NCBI GenBank assembly: GCA_965200955.1
Contig: OZ241742.1
Location: forward strand, 1,674,001-1,738,000
From: Bin80 sp026708685
GTDB taxonomy: Bacteria > Bacteroidota > Rhodothermia > Rhodothermales > Bin80
Direction: 5' to 3'
Length of the DNA: 64,000 nt
The first letter of the stretch is position 1; every line of letters starts with the position of its first letter. Shown here piece after piece: positions 10,801-17,763 of this stretch. Made by a program: the position numbers and the translations under genes. A model generated the notes under the pieces. It made no database searches and was not told the origin of the DNA. It worked only from the letters and a program-made list of their open reading frames with translations.

Positions 10801-11056
10801 ATTCCAATTCTGCATGAAGTGCTCCTTCTTCAGTGTGAAGACTCAGGTTTGCTTGACGGGCATTCGCGTCGGGTCCATGACAGGCATAACATCGATCCGA
10901 CAGTAGAGGCTGGACATGAAAATTGTAGTCAACAACATCTGGTAAACGAGATTGATTCTCGGAATTTGAACTGACACTGGAGGAACATCCACCAAAAACC
11001 AGAATGATGAGCACAGAAAGGCTTATCGCGAGATGAGTGAAAGAGACTTGATGCAT
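7853..11056 (-). CDS. PSCyt1-DUF1549-LamG-DUF1553 lipoprotein
   Basis: A 1067-residue multidomain protein. The N-terminus has a lipoprotein signal ending in FGGC (Cys24). A planctomycete-type cytochrome (PSCyt1) follows with CYACH at 56-60. DUF1549 occupies about 155-365, including YGERMAIEWMDLSRYADS and CAKCHDHKFDPI, a second CxxCH. A LamG/concanavalin-like domain at about 435-660 includes FSVSAWIRPD. DUF1553 fills about 770-1040, with ARVTVNRYWMMLFG and TNTPLQALVLMNDP. It is co-transcribed with the DUF1501 gene. Carbohydrate-linked redox work at the cell envelope is plausible. The LamG insertion between the two DUFs is a known variant. Confidence 0.9.
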   Translation of the reverse strand: MHQVSFTHLAISLSVLIILVFGGCSSSVSSNSENQSRLPDVVDYNFHVQPLLSDRCYACHGPDANARQANLSLHTEEGALHAELESGGYAIVPKRLGRSEIIRRITSDDPNKIMPPPESNLTLSDYEITLIERWIQQGAEWKPHWAFTPPSMPLIPPVNDELWAQNEIDQFILARLEYEGLGASDPSDPERLIRRVTFDLTGLPPTLGEIDDFLEDPSPSAYETVVDRLLDSDAYGERMAIEWMDLSRYADSHGFHADGLRTMWPWRDWVIGAFNENMPYDEFVTWQLAGDLLPNATREQILATGFHRNHPMTAEGGVIDEEYRLEYVADRTNTTSQAFLGLTMECAKCHDHKFDPITQAEYFQLFAFFNNVNELGLTGDDGNAGPLLMLPTSEQDSLLDQINRRIETLEMALSQREQEVKDLQLDLNAEPPAHSLSLGLMSYFPFEDVEETTTVNQAPNGKDAVSGGGTLTQVNGRSGQAIRLDSDHDFLQVDDAGNFERMDPFSVSAWIRPDSSGEYARIVGNAWTKNTYWRGWEVFLDSLNHLSVRLIHALPHNYIHLQSTNPVQPQQWTHIAFTYDGSSRADGIHLYLQGQRIQSRVLYDNLYKSIHQVGADYQISNRPLRIGRRYRSFGGSDGVFIGDMDELRIYDRQVTASDIAALAGSSTDDDHLAVYLNYYDTLYRRLLGELRESRAEQLKANEEVMEVMVMEEMEEPRSTHLLERGEYDQPREEFAPGTPAILGNSMEGATPNRLGLAQWLFSPEQPLTARVTVNRYWMMLFGQGLVSTPEDFGYQGALPSHPALLDYLAVSFMESGYDLKALIKSMVMSAAYRQSSKASPHLMEIDPSNSLLARGPSHRMTAEMIRDNALSASGLLVQKVGGPSVKPYQPPGLWIEKGNFSHFLLRYQQDEGDALYRRSLYTFIRRTSPPPTMQVFDSPDRSTCFVRRQNTNTPLQALVLMNDPQFVEASRALAERVQREVPEDVTQQIQKSFRLATGRHPSDQEVHLLKELFTAEQERFATKPADIDSLFSVGDLIADGSLDPANTAALTIVAQIILNHDEAYTKR

Positions 11057-11099
11057 CCTGTACTTGGAAAATAAGAGTACTGTGTTTTTTCTTGGGGGA

Positions 11100-11381
11100 T
11101 TATACTCGCAAATCGGATGCCTGCAATGGTGAGTACGATCGACGATTTGGACAGATTTTCAACTTCATGGTGGTGGGCAGTGAACCTTGCAAGACTCTGA
11201 TCGATCCGCTTTCTCTCTGTACCCATTCCAACGTTACCATACGTTTCTGTAGGCTGATACTGGCATTCTGGCTAAATCTGGTGGATTGAATTAGATTACC
11301 TTTTCCCTCAGAATGAGCCTTGACACTACTGTGATTGCCCACTCCACCTAAGTGAATAATAGTATCTTCAAGACGATTCAT
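11100..11381 (-). CDS. small ORF coupled to the 213-residue protein, unknown
   Basis: A 93-codon frame whose ATG overlaps the TGA of the preceding gene in an ATGA arrangement, the sort of junction seen in coupled genes. The protein is basic and Ser-rich (RFSQNASISLQKR in the middle) and has no motif I recognise. The overlap is its main support. It may be a chance frame in an otherwise empty 320-bp gap. Confidence 0.28.
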   Translation of the reverse strand: MNRLEDTIIHLGGVGNHSSVKAHSEGKGNLIQSTRFSQNASISLQKRMVTLEWVQRESGSIRVLQGSLPTTMKLKICPNRRSYSPLQASDLRV

Positions 11382-12019
11382 TTGGCTGTCTCTTGATGGT
11401 TGAGATCGCAGAGCCTCTCTTCAAGGGCATGTATACAATCATATAGTCCCGACTCTATCGATTCAATGCATTCTGCATCAATATTCTTCCCGGTCCGACT
11501 CATATTGTAGAACCCAGATGCAATCCAGTCGGCATCCCGCTCTTTTTTCTCAAGGTGTCTGGTATAGATTTCCAGTCCGGCATCAAGATACACATCTGTG
11601 CGCAGGGCTGATGGAAGATCTTTGAGTCGATCCACTGGTTTCCCGCTTGCGAGGAATTCAAATGCTTCCTGACATTCCTGTGTGGATCGTTTTCTGCTTC
11701 GCCAATGAGTGCCCCCCGTATCTTTGTGTCGTTCATAATAGTCCTTGAGTAGATGGATCACCTCGTGGATCCACCTCGTGAATATTTCGCGAAAAGGTTG
11801 ATCAATGTCGCTCAATCCGATCTCTTCACATTGCCACTGATGAGTGGCATTATCCTGAGCCGCAAACATATCTCGCATAAGTTCAATCCGCTCGCACACC
11901 CACGCCTGAGCCGCTTTGGGAACATCATCTATAGCGTTATCAAACTTTGCCCCATCTTTCGCCCATTGCAAGGCCTGTTCCAAATCCTCCGCGGAGAAAT
12001 CTGTAAGTGGTTTCACCAT
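11378..12019 (-). CDS. hypothetical protein, 213 residues
   Basis: I do not recognise the family. The protein is soluble, mostly helical and rich in Glu, Asp and Trp-containing helices. It has DFSAEDLEQALQWAKDGAKF at the N-terminus and a central segment TRWIHEVIHLLKDYYERH. There is no signal peptide or membrane segment. It is downstream of the truncated AAA ATPase on the same strand, with a 370-bp gap that contains the ATPase's cut-off tail. No counterpart lies near the second ATPase copy, so a functional link to it is weak. Confidence 0.6.
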   Translation of the reverse strand: MVKPLTDFSAEDLEQALQWAKDGAKFDNAIDDVPKAAQAWVCERIELMRDMFAAQDNATHQWQCEEIGLSDIDQPFREIFTRWIHEVIHLLKDYYERHKDTGGTHWRSRKRSTQECQEAFEFLASGKPVDRLKDLPSALRTDVYLDAGLEIYTRHLEKKERDADWIASGFYNMSRTGKNIDAECIESIESGLYDCIHALEERLCDLNHQETAK

Positions 12020-12388
12020 GATGCCGTCGGTTGGCGAATATTGAAGGTTACGAATAATTCATATACAATGACCCACTTTCTAAGTTTCAATAATTGGTCT
12101 TATGGGAATTTAGAAAACCATAGGGCATGGTACAGTTTTCAGGTGCCATTTTCCTGTAATTGGTTAGCATTCGACTGAGAGCCCACCTCTACCTTTATGC
12201 TTGTCCTCGCCTTTGTCTTTCTTCACACTGTGTTGATCATCCTTTTTAGGAGGAGGTAGCAATGACTGCTTTGGTTTGGGAGGCAATTCTTTGGGCTTTT
12301 AGTCACGCCCTTTATCTTTGCCTTTCGCATATTCATCCACCAGCCACGAGTGTAAGGAGGGAATGGGAATACCGTAGTCCCCGTCTTC
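12020..12388 (-). pseudogene. cut-off C-terminal tail of the AAA ATPase
   Basis: Reading on from the TGA at the end of the 344-codon ATPase (12389-12391), the same frame encodes EDGDYGIPIPSLHSWLVDEY and a short Lys-rich tail. It stops at a TAA about 30 codons on, near 12300. The paralogue at 23.5 kb has the matching DGDYAIPIPSMHTWLVSEY fused to its body, so this is genuine coding sequence separated by one stop. A further open stretch rich in Pro and Lys (KPKELPPKPKQ) continues in the same frame to about 12174. The rest of the gap, up to 12019, shows nothing. Confidence 0.7.
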
Positions 12389-13423
12389 TCACTCATCAAT
12401 AATTCCTCGCTCTAGTGCTTTATTGAAGAGAGCTTCGGCCACTTCTGGGGGGTACTCACTCTCAAGTACAGACATGATGTCCTCAAACTCTATGGTTTCC
12501 CCTAATGGAACATTAGCGAAAATTTTTGCCAGTACCTGCCGTTTCTTTTTATCAATGCCCTTCACACGTATTTTGTAATACTCTATCTGCTCAGCACGAC
12601 CTTGTTGAAGTACCATATGGAGTCCTTCATCATTCGGTGTCTGGTGTGATGCAAGATACTTCGCCGCGGGGTCTGTATAGGATATGATGTGTTGAGGCCA
12701 ACCATGCGTGCGTTCCGCGATGGTTTCAATCCATTGAAGTGGGGGGTTACTGACACCCCCCTTATGAAAGAGAAAGTCTCGGATGACAGCACAGGTAGAT
12801 TCATGGCTCAAACATCCAAGGTGTACCCTACACTTACGCATAAACCGGGAAATTCCCAGCGAGCCATAAGCGGCCTCAGTCGTGCCCAAACCCGCCGTAA
12901 GTAGCAAGACAGGCCTTTTCAATTTGCCCTTGTGAATCACATCTAGGGTGTCCGATGCCGCGATATGGCTCGCTGAACCATCCGAGATCTTATTCAATCT
13001 TTGTGCTTCGTCAAGTAATAAAATCAGCCCATACTCAGGTGCCACACGCTTGAGTATTCTTTTGGGAGTCGCATGTCCTGCTACATGCCCAACCACCTGA
13101 CCCTCAATAAACGTAATCCCGGCCTTTAATGCAATCTCACTATTGATCAAGTAAGCCTCCCCTAATGACTGTGCCATTGAGGCGGGATTGTATAAATCTT
13201 CTATTGCGATATCCGCAACCTCCCAACCTTTTGACTTTGCCTGAGTAGATGGCACATCAAGCAACGCCGTCTTTCCAGCACCAGGAGCTCCTTGGATCAT
13301 AAAGGTGGTACCATCCTTGTCATCCCGAAAGAGTTCAAGTGCACCGTTGAAGGTATCAATGATCTCTTTCCGCCCATGAAAATATTCGGCGGGTCCACGA
13401 TCTTTAAGAAAAACTGAGCTCAT
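12389..13423 (-). CDS. ORC/Cdc6-like AAA ATPase, first copy, prematurely stopped
   Basis: A 344-residue P-loop ATPase with Walker A GAPGAGKT (45-52) and Walker B LILLLDEAQ (133-141). A sensor-like stretch is PVLLLTAGLGTTE (171-183), and a conserved HGWPQH lies at 240-245. The C-terminal part after about 290 looks like a winged helix. The N-terminal RGPAEYFHGR is shared with the paralogue at 23.5 kb, and the two align along their length. The frame ends at GIIDE where the paralogue reads DERTDGDY, so a TGA has replaced an Arg-equivalent codon and the last 30 or so residues are lost. The general fold resembles DNA-loading AAA proteins or transposition regulators such as TniB, but no transposase partner is adjacent. 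Function unknown. Confidence 0.75.
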   Translation of the reverse strand: MSSVFLKDRGPAEYFHGRKEIIDTFNGALELFRDDKDGTTFMIQGAPGAGKTALLDVPSTQAKSKGWEVADIAIEDLYNPASMAQSLGEAYLINSEIALKAGITFIEGQVVGHVAGHATPKRILKRVAPEYGLILLLDEAQRLNKISDGSASHIAASDTLDVIHKGKLKRPVLLLTAGLGTTEAAYGSLGISRFMRKCRVHLGCLSHESTCAVIRDFLFHKGGVSNPPLQWIETIAERTHGWPQHIISYTDPAAKYLASHQTPNDEGLHMVLQQGRAEQIEYYKIRVKGIDKKKRQVLAKIFANVPLGETIEFEDIMSVLESEYPPEVAEALFNKALERGIIDE

Positions 13424-13521
13424 GAAACTGTAAGTTGGATGGTCAGAGATGACCTAATCAACTCTGTGATGCCACATTGGTTCACAATCAAGGTGTCCAA
13501 TGTTTCGTATCTCATATGGTA

Positions 13522-13540
13522 GAGGCGTTTGCAAAACCTC
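13522..13540. repeat. near-palindromic TTTGCAAA repeat (left copy)
   Basis: The sequence GAGGCGTTTGCAAAACCTC has inverted flanks around a TTTGCAAA core. The reverse complement of 15695-15713 is almost identical to it (one mismatch), so the two copies face each other around the ISL3 element. Without the 1.4-kb ISL3 insertion they would be roughly 0.8 kb apart, as expected for the terminal repeats of a small decayed element. Confidence 0.55.
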
Positions 13541-13600
13541 TGCGTTTTAGAAAAAATAATGCACTGAAGCACTTCTGGTGCGTTTTTGGGAGTTGATCCT

Positions 13601-13682
13601 GAGGTTTTGCAAAAGGCTTGGTAGATTTGCAATTCTTGTAGTGGTAGATTGGCAGAATAGAATCTGGTAGATTTGCAATTCT
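13601..13682 (+). repeat. TTTGCAAA copy plus direct repeats
   Basis: A further copy, GAGGTTTTGCAAAAGGCTTG, sits at 13601-13620. It runs into two perfect copies of TGGTAGATTTGCAATTCT at 13619-13636 and 13665-13682. A degenerate third copy begins at 13642. Together they form a short tandem cluster upstream of the first ATPase gene. Their function is unknown; they could be binding sites or recombination debris. Confidence 0.6.
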
Positions 13683-13896
13683 CATATCATTCATGATTCC
13701 GTAGGGTTTGTTGATGAGTCATTCATGGATATTTCTGAACATACGACCGTGCTCCCCAAACCCTGATGCTACGCATGCACGCAGAGAGCCAAAAGATGAT
13801 AAAACCGTATCCATGTACGCTAAAGTCGCTGAGAACGCCACCTATGAACGGGTATTTCGAGGTGAATTGATCATTTTGCACCCAATACTCCAAGTA

Positions 13897-13904
13897 TCTT
13901 CATC
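13897..13904 (+). repeat. left target-site duplication of the ISL3 element
   Basis: TCTTCATC directly precedes the left inverted repeat and is repeated exactly at 15305-15312. Eight-base duplications are typical of the ISL3 family. Confidence 0.85.
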
Positions 13905-15304
13905 GGGGCTTCCGTTTTTTAAGTGGGTGAAGCACGAAAAAGAGGGTAAACGATCCGTGTGAAAATGAGGTTCAAAAAGGATAGTTAAAGTATATTGGGT
14001 GTTTGACAACCAACCACCAAATTCTTTTTTTTATCATGGCCTTAAAAATCACAGATATTAATGATCTTCTTGGATTAGGATCTCCTTGGGAGATTTTGGA
14101 GATTGAGCAAGATCGCCCCAATCAAACGGCGAAGATTCATGTACAGCTTCCACCTACTATCCAGCTCTGCTGCCCGAAGTGTGATAAGAAGTGTCCAGGT
14201 TACGATCATCGCAAGCGTAAATGGCGACACACGAAGATCTGTGATTATCGTACAGTCGTTGTGGCGAATGTCCCCCGTGTCCACTGTCCAGAACATGGAG
14301 TGATAACGATTTCAGTGCCTTGGGCAGATGCACAGGTTCAATACACGAGGCAATTTGAGGCCCATGTGATTGACTTGTTGCATGATGCAACCAGTCATCA
14401 TGCGGTGGCGAAGCGTACGGGGGTGAGTTGGACGATGATCTCCAACATCGTGGACCGTGCAGTGGAGCGTGGAATCGCCCGCAAAGAGCAGGAGAAAGTG
14501 GAGCATATCTGCGTAGATGAGATTGCTTCCAAGAAAGGGCATAACTATGTGACGATCGTGTCGGATCCAGTGCGGGGCAAAGTGCTCCATGTGGCTCAGG
14601 GGCGCAAAATAAAGAGTTTAGTGTCCTACTATAATACATGTTCAACCGAGCAACTGGATGCCCTCAAGAGCGTGAGTATGGATATGTGGCCTGCTTATAT
14701 TCGTGCGACCCAATCATGCGTGCCTAATGCAGATCAAAAGATTGCATTTGATCATTTTCATGTGACAAAATACATCATAGATGGAGTCGATACCGTTCGT
14801 AAACAGGAGAATGCGATCTTGAAGAAAGAAGGCATTTTGGATCTGGTTGGAACCAAGTATGACTGGTTAACCAACCAAGAGAATATGTCGGCAAAACAAA
14901 AGAAACGATTCTATCGGTTAAAAACAAGTTCGTTGAAAACAGCCCGTGCTTGGGCCATGAAAGAAATGAACAAGAAGCTGTGGAACTACAGGAATCGGAC
15001 TTGGGCACGCAAAGGTTGGAAGCGCTGGTTGGGATGGCTTGACAGAAGTCAGTTGGATCCTATGAGAAAGGTCTCTAAGACCATCAAAAATCATCTCTGG
15101 GGAATTATGAATGCCATCATTCTCAATGTGAGTAATGGCCCAGCAGAAAGCATGAATAGTCGGATTAAAGCGATCAAAGTTCGTGCACGAGGATTCCGAA
15201 ATCAAGAGCGGTTTGCAAATGCAATTTACTTCCATCTGGGTGGTCTGGATTTATATCCAGTAGGCTATCAGAATCGGTAAACCCACCGAAAAAGTGGAAG
15301 AACC
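13905..15304 (+). mobile_element. complete ISL3-family insertion sequence
   Basis: A 1400-bp element with imperfect 27-bp terminal inverted repeats at 13905-13931 and 15278-15304. About 19 of 27 positions match; each end begins GG and shares CTTCC, a T5 run and GTGGGT. It is bracketed by perfect 8-bp duplications TCTTCATC. It carries one intact transposase. Removing it and one duplication rejoins the host sequence, which itself looks like an older decayed element. Confidence 0.88.
14036..15280 (+). CDS. ISL3 family transposase
   Basis: An intact DDE transposase of about 414 residues from the ATG at 14036. An upstream ATG at 14003 would add 11 residues, but the sequence MALKITDIN fits the family start better. 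An N-terminal zinc-ribbon-like segment has Cys pairs (CCPKC, C at the KIC and HCPEHG motifs). A helix-turn-helix stretch HAVAKRTGVSWTMISNIV follows. Catalytic residues, numbered from 14003, are Asp172 in VDEIASKKG, Asp227 in SMDMWP and Glu382 in GPAESMNSRIKA. The C-terminus keeps the family motif RARGFRNQERF. The stop codon lies inside the right inverted repeat. The element is probably still active or recently was. Confidence 0.93.
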   Translation: MALKITDINDLLGLGSPWEILEIEQDRPNQTAKIHVQLPPTIQLCCPKCDKKCPGYDHRKRKWRHTKICDYRTVVVANVPRVHCPEHGVITISVPWADAQVQYTRQFEAHVIDLLHDATSHHAVAKRTGVSWTMISNIVDRAVERGIARKEQEKVEHICVDEIASKKGHNYVTIVSDPVRGKVLHVAQGRKIKSLVSYYNTCSTEQLDALKSVSMDMWPAYIRATQSCVPNADQKIAFDHFHVTKYIIDGVDTVRKQENAILKKEGILDLVGTKYDWLTNQENMSAKQKKRFYRLKTSSLKTARAWAMKEMNKKLWNYRNRTWARKGWKRWLGWLDRSQLDPMRKVSKTIKNHLWGIMNAIILNVSNGPAESMNSRIKAIKVRARGFRNQERFANAIYFHLGGLDLYPVGYQNR

Positions 15305-15312
15305 TCTTCATC
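15305..15312 (+). repeat. right target-site duplication of the ISL3 element
   Basis: TCTTCATC, identical to 13897-13904, directly follows the right inverted repeat. Confidence 0.85.
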
Positions 15313-15584
15313 TTACGCACTAGAACGAATAGGTCCCTGAGCAACCGAATAAAGTTCTTTACATGATCCTTTTCTGACGAATCTGGCGTTCATTTTTACC
15401 ACCGTGATCCATACCTACACTTCCTCACGATATCGGAGTGGATTCTAAGACCGTTCGTTCAAACTCATTGAGAATTGTTTTGAATTTCTCTCGCTCCGAC
15501 CATCAAAAACTTCCATGTCGGTTCATGGCTCTGTCCTACCGAATCTAATTATCTATGATACCTATCAACATAGTTTTTTAGCGA

Positions 15585-15605
15585 TGACTCCCTGTCTGGG
15601 AGTCA
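15585..15605. other. 8-bp stem hairpin
   Basis: Perfect arms TGACTCCC and GGGAGTCA around a five-base loop TGTCT. It is 135 bases past the sialidase stop on the minus strand. There is no U-run, so it is at best a weak transcription end. Confidence 0.4.
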
Positions 15606-15694
15606 AACTGGACTGTCTCGCAAGGCTCGCACCGATAGGGCATCCGTACGATTGAATCCAACAAAACTCTCGTTTGAAACTTTTCTTTTCAAAT

Positions 15695-15713
15695 GAGGGT
15701 TTGCAAACGCCTC
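15695..15713. repeat. near-palindromic TTTGCAAA repeat (right copy)
   Basis: The sequence GAGGGTTTGCAAACGCCTC is the inverted partner of 13522-13540. It is preceded by TTCAAAT, as is the copy at 2255. Confidence 0.55.
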
Positions 15714-15739
15714 TTAATTGAGAGATTTCATTCGGTAGA

Positions 15740-16834
15740 CTACTCAAGTTCTTCCAAAGAAATTCGTTTGAATGCAATCCCATAATAACTATGCTGATGA
15801 TCTGGTCCTGCCTCGTATAAGAGTCCAATCCTATCGTCTGGCAGTCGGACGATATCAGAATAGGCACTCATCCCTTCGTAGATGACAATGGATGCCGGCC
15901 AACTGATGCCATCATCATAACTCGCACGGAGCGTCATGCGTTCGCGCCTTTCTTGACTGGCAGGGTTTGAGAAGAGTAAAATATTCTGCCCTTCCTCTGG
16001 AAACGAATAGCGCTGAAGGCTGGCCTGGCATATCGGCTCAATCAGTGTGGAATCGGCCCTTAAATCACCCCAGGTAAGTCCACCATCTTCACTATGAGAA
16101 ATTTTCCTGTATCGTTGATCGGGGGTATAGTTGCGCATGTTCAGCAAGAGCCGACCATCGGTTAACTCAGCGACTTCGGATTCATTCACCTGATGCTGGG
16201 GAGTTCGTCCTCCGAGGTTCCAAGTTTCGCCATGATCATCAGAATAGATGACATGAGAGTAGTAATGCTTCGTACTGGACTCAATATGATCGCATGCGAT
16301 CATTAATCGTCCAGCATGGATGCCTCGAGTGAGCTGCGTTCCCGATCCTGGCCCAGTTGCATACCAAGTCCAATTCTCTTTCTTAACGCTGGATGTAATT
16401 TCTTTGGGTTGACTCCATGAGTGTCCATGATCCATAGATGAGAGTACAAAAACTCGGCGGGTATCCATGGAGGTCTGATCAATGATATCCTGCTCACGGT
16501 CAGTAGCAAGATTATGAGTTGCCAGTAGGAAAATTGCCCCCGTTTCACGATCGACAACTGGAGCGGGATTACCAACGGTATGCCCTTCTTTGTGCCAAAG
16601 AACTTGTAGGGGGCTCCATGTCCGTCCATGATCAGTAGAGCGCTTGAAGACAAGATCAATCTCGCCAGCATCTGAACAACTGTTGGTACGACCCTCTGCA
16701 AATGCCAGTACATCACCGTTTGGAGCTACAATAGTGGCAGGGATTCGAAAGCACTGATAGCCTTCATCTCCACTAACGAAGATATAGTCGGGAGAAGTCA
16801 AAATCAGTGCAACGAGAAAAATATGAAGCATCAT
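15740..16834 (-). CDS. secreted exo-alpha-sialidase (BNR repeat)
   Basis: A 364-residue GH33-type sialidase that releases terminal sialic acids from glycans. The start at 16834 (MMLHIFLVALILTSP) gives a short signal peptide; the frame stays open to 16981, but that would put 49 odd residues before the signal. FRIP appears just after the signal and holds the first active-site Arg. Five Asp boxes are present: STDHGRTW, SMDHGHSW, SDDHGETW, SEDGGLTW and SYDDGISW. EGRTNSCSDAGEIDLV probably holds the catalytic Asp, and SAYSDIVRLPDDRIGLLYE the Tyr-Glu pair. The gene is divergent from the SGNH esterase gene, a possible sialate O-acetylesterase-like partner, across a shared promoter region of about 250 bp. 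Confidence 0.88.
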   Translation of the reverse strand: MMLHIFLVALILTSPDYIFVSGDEGYQCFRIPATIVAPNGDVLAFAEGRTNSCSDAGEIDLVFKRSTDHGRTWSPLQVLWHKEGHTVGNPAPVVDRETGAIFLLATHNLATDREQDIIDQTSMDTRRVFVLSSMDHGHSWSQPKEITSSVKKENWTWYATGPGSGTQLTRGIHAGRLMIACDHIESSTKHYYSHVIYSDDHGETWNLGGRTPQHQVNESEVAELTDGRLLLNMRNYTPDQRYRKISHSEDGGLTWGDLRADSTLIEPICQASLQRYSFPEEGQNILLFSNPASQERRERMTLRASYDDGISWPASIVIYEGMSAYSDIVRLPDDRIGLLYEAGPDHQHSYYGIAFKRISLEELE

Positions 16835-17088
16835 GATGAAGAACCACCAAAGAATTAAATCCAATGAACAACGGTAAAGATAGGCATTTTGGACAGGAAC
16901 TCTGGACAAACATTCAATAAAGTGTAGACGGATATCATATTTTTGGGAGTAAGGCTTGATCTTACAAGGAAAACAGATCAAATGTCGTAGATTTATACTA
17001 CAATCGCAAAGTTCAATCTTAGTGTTGTGATTGACCCATTTTCGACGGTAATCATCGGCTGTACTTTTTCAGTTATCATCCTTGACCT

Positions 17089-17763
17089 ATGCGTAGAATT
17101 TTATTGATCCTGTGTGGCTCACTGTTGTCCATTCATTTCGTTTACGGACAGACCCGTATCATTTTTCTTGGTGATTCCATCACGGAATCGGGTGTACATC
17201 CAGACGGATATGTGAATTTAGTTGCAGATTCGCTGATGATTCTTGATGACAGTCTCACTGTCATGGGAGCGGGCATCAGTGGCAATAAGGTGCCAGATTT
17301 GTTAGCTCGTTTGGACGAAGATGTATTGGCATATCAGCCTACCCATGTAGTCATTTATATTGGAATTAACGATGTATGGCATCATTACGAATTTGATCAT
17401 GTGACTGGAACGGATCCAGGTACGTTTGAAGAGGGACTGATTGAATTAATTGATCACATTGAAGAAAGCAGTGCCACTGTACTGTTATGCACACCAAGCG
17501 TAATTGGTGAGGATGTTGACAGCAAGGAAAATGTGAATGTACGTCTACAGGAATATGCCCAAATCACTCGTAAGGTTGCAGACAACAAGAACGTTCATCT
17601 GTGTGATCTCAGGGAGTCACTTGAAGCATATCTACTGAAACACAATACCAACCGTGACGCAGAAGGGATTTTAACCACTGATGGCGTTCATCTCAATGAG
17701 GAGGGAAATCGTTTTGTTGCCCATTTCATGATTCAGCAATTAAGATTCGTATTGGGACTTTAG
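17089..17763 (+). CDS. secreted SGNH/GDSL esterase
   Basis: A 224-residue lipase/esterase-like hydrolase with a signal peptide (RRILLILCGSLLSIHFVYG). The conserved blocks are GDSIT with the nucleophile Ser, the GxSGNK block II, GINDVW block III with the oxyanion Asn, and DGVHLN block V with the Asp-His dyad. Such enzymes often remove acetyl groups from sugars. The divergent sialidase gene next to it suggests action on acetylated glycans, an inference from context. Its stop overlaps the end of the convergent larA-like gene by 4 bp. Confidence 0.88.
   Translation: MRRILLILCGSLLSIHFVYGQTRIIFLGDSITESGVHPDGYVNLVADSLMILDDSLTVMGAGISGNKVPDLLARLDEDVLAYQPTHVVIYIGINDVWHHYEFDHVTGTDPGTFEEGLIELIDHIEESSATVLLCTPSVIGEDVDSKENVNVRLQEYAQITRKVADNKNVHLCDLRESLEAYLLKHNTNRDAEGILTTDGVHLNEEGNRFVAHFMIQQLRFVLGL

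Larger units (their letters stand above)
15313..15739. other. decayed sequence right of the ISL3 element
   Basis: No intact gene. The minus strand holds short open pieces such as WSEREKFKTILNEF and NFIRLLRDLF broken by stops, which suggests a worn-out coding region whose other half lies left of the ISL3 insertion (about 13700-13896). I cannot name its family. It also contains the hairpin at 15585-15605 and the repeat at 15695-15713. Confidence 0.35.

Noticed and set aside
13601..13682. possible CRISPR array in the short repeats
   Set aside because: Only two exact repeats of 18 bases with a single 28-base spacer, no cas genes, and the repeats belong to a local tandem cluster.
13708..13962. 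84-codon plus-strand frame
   Set aside because: It crosses the left boundary of the ISL3 element, so it is a chance frame joining host and element sequence.
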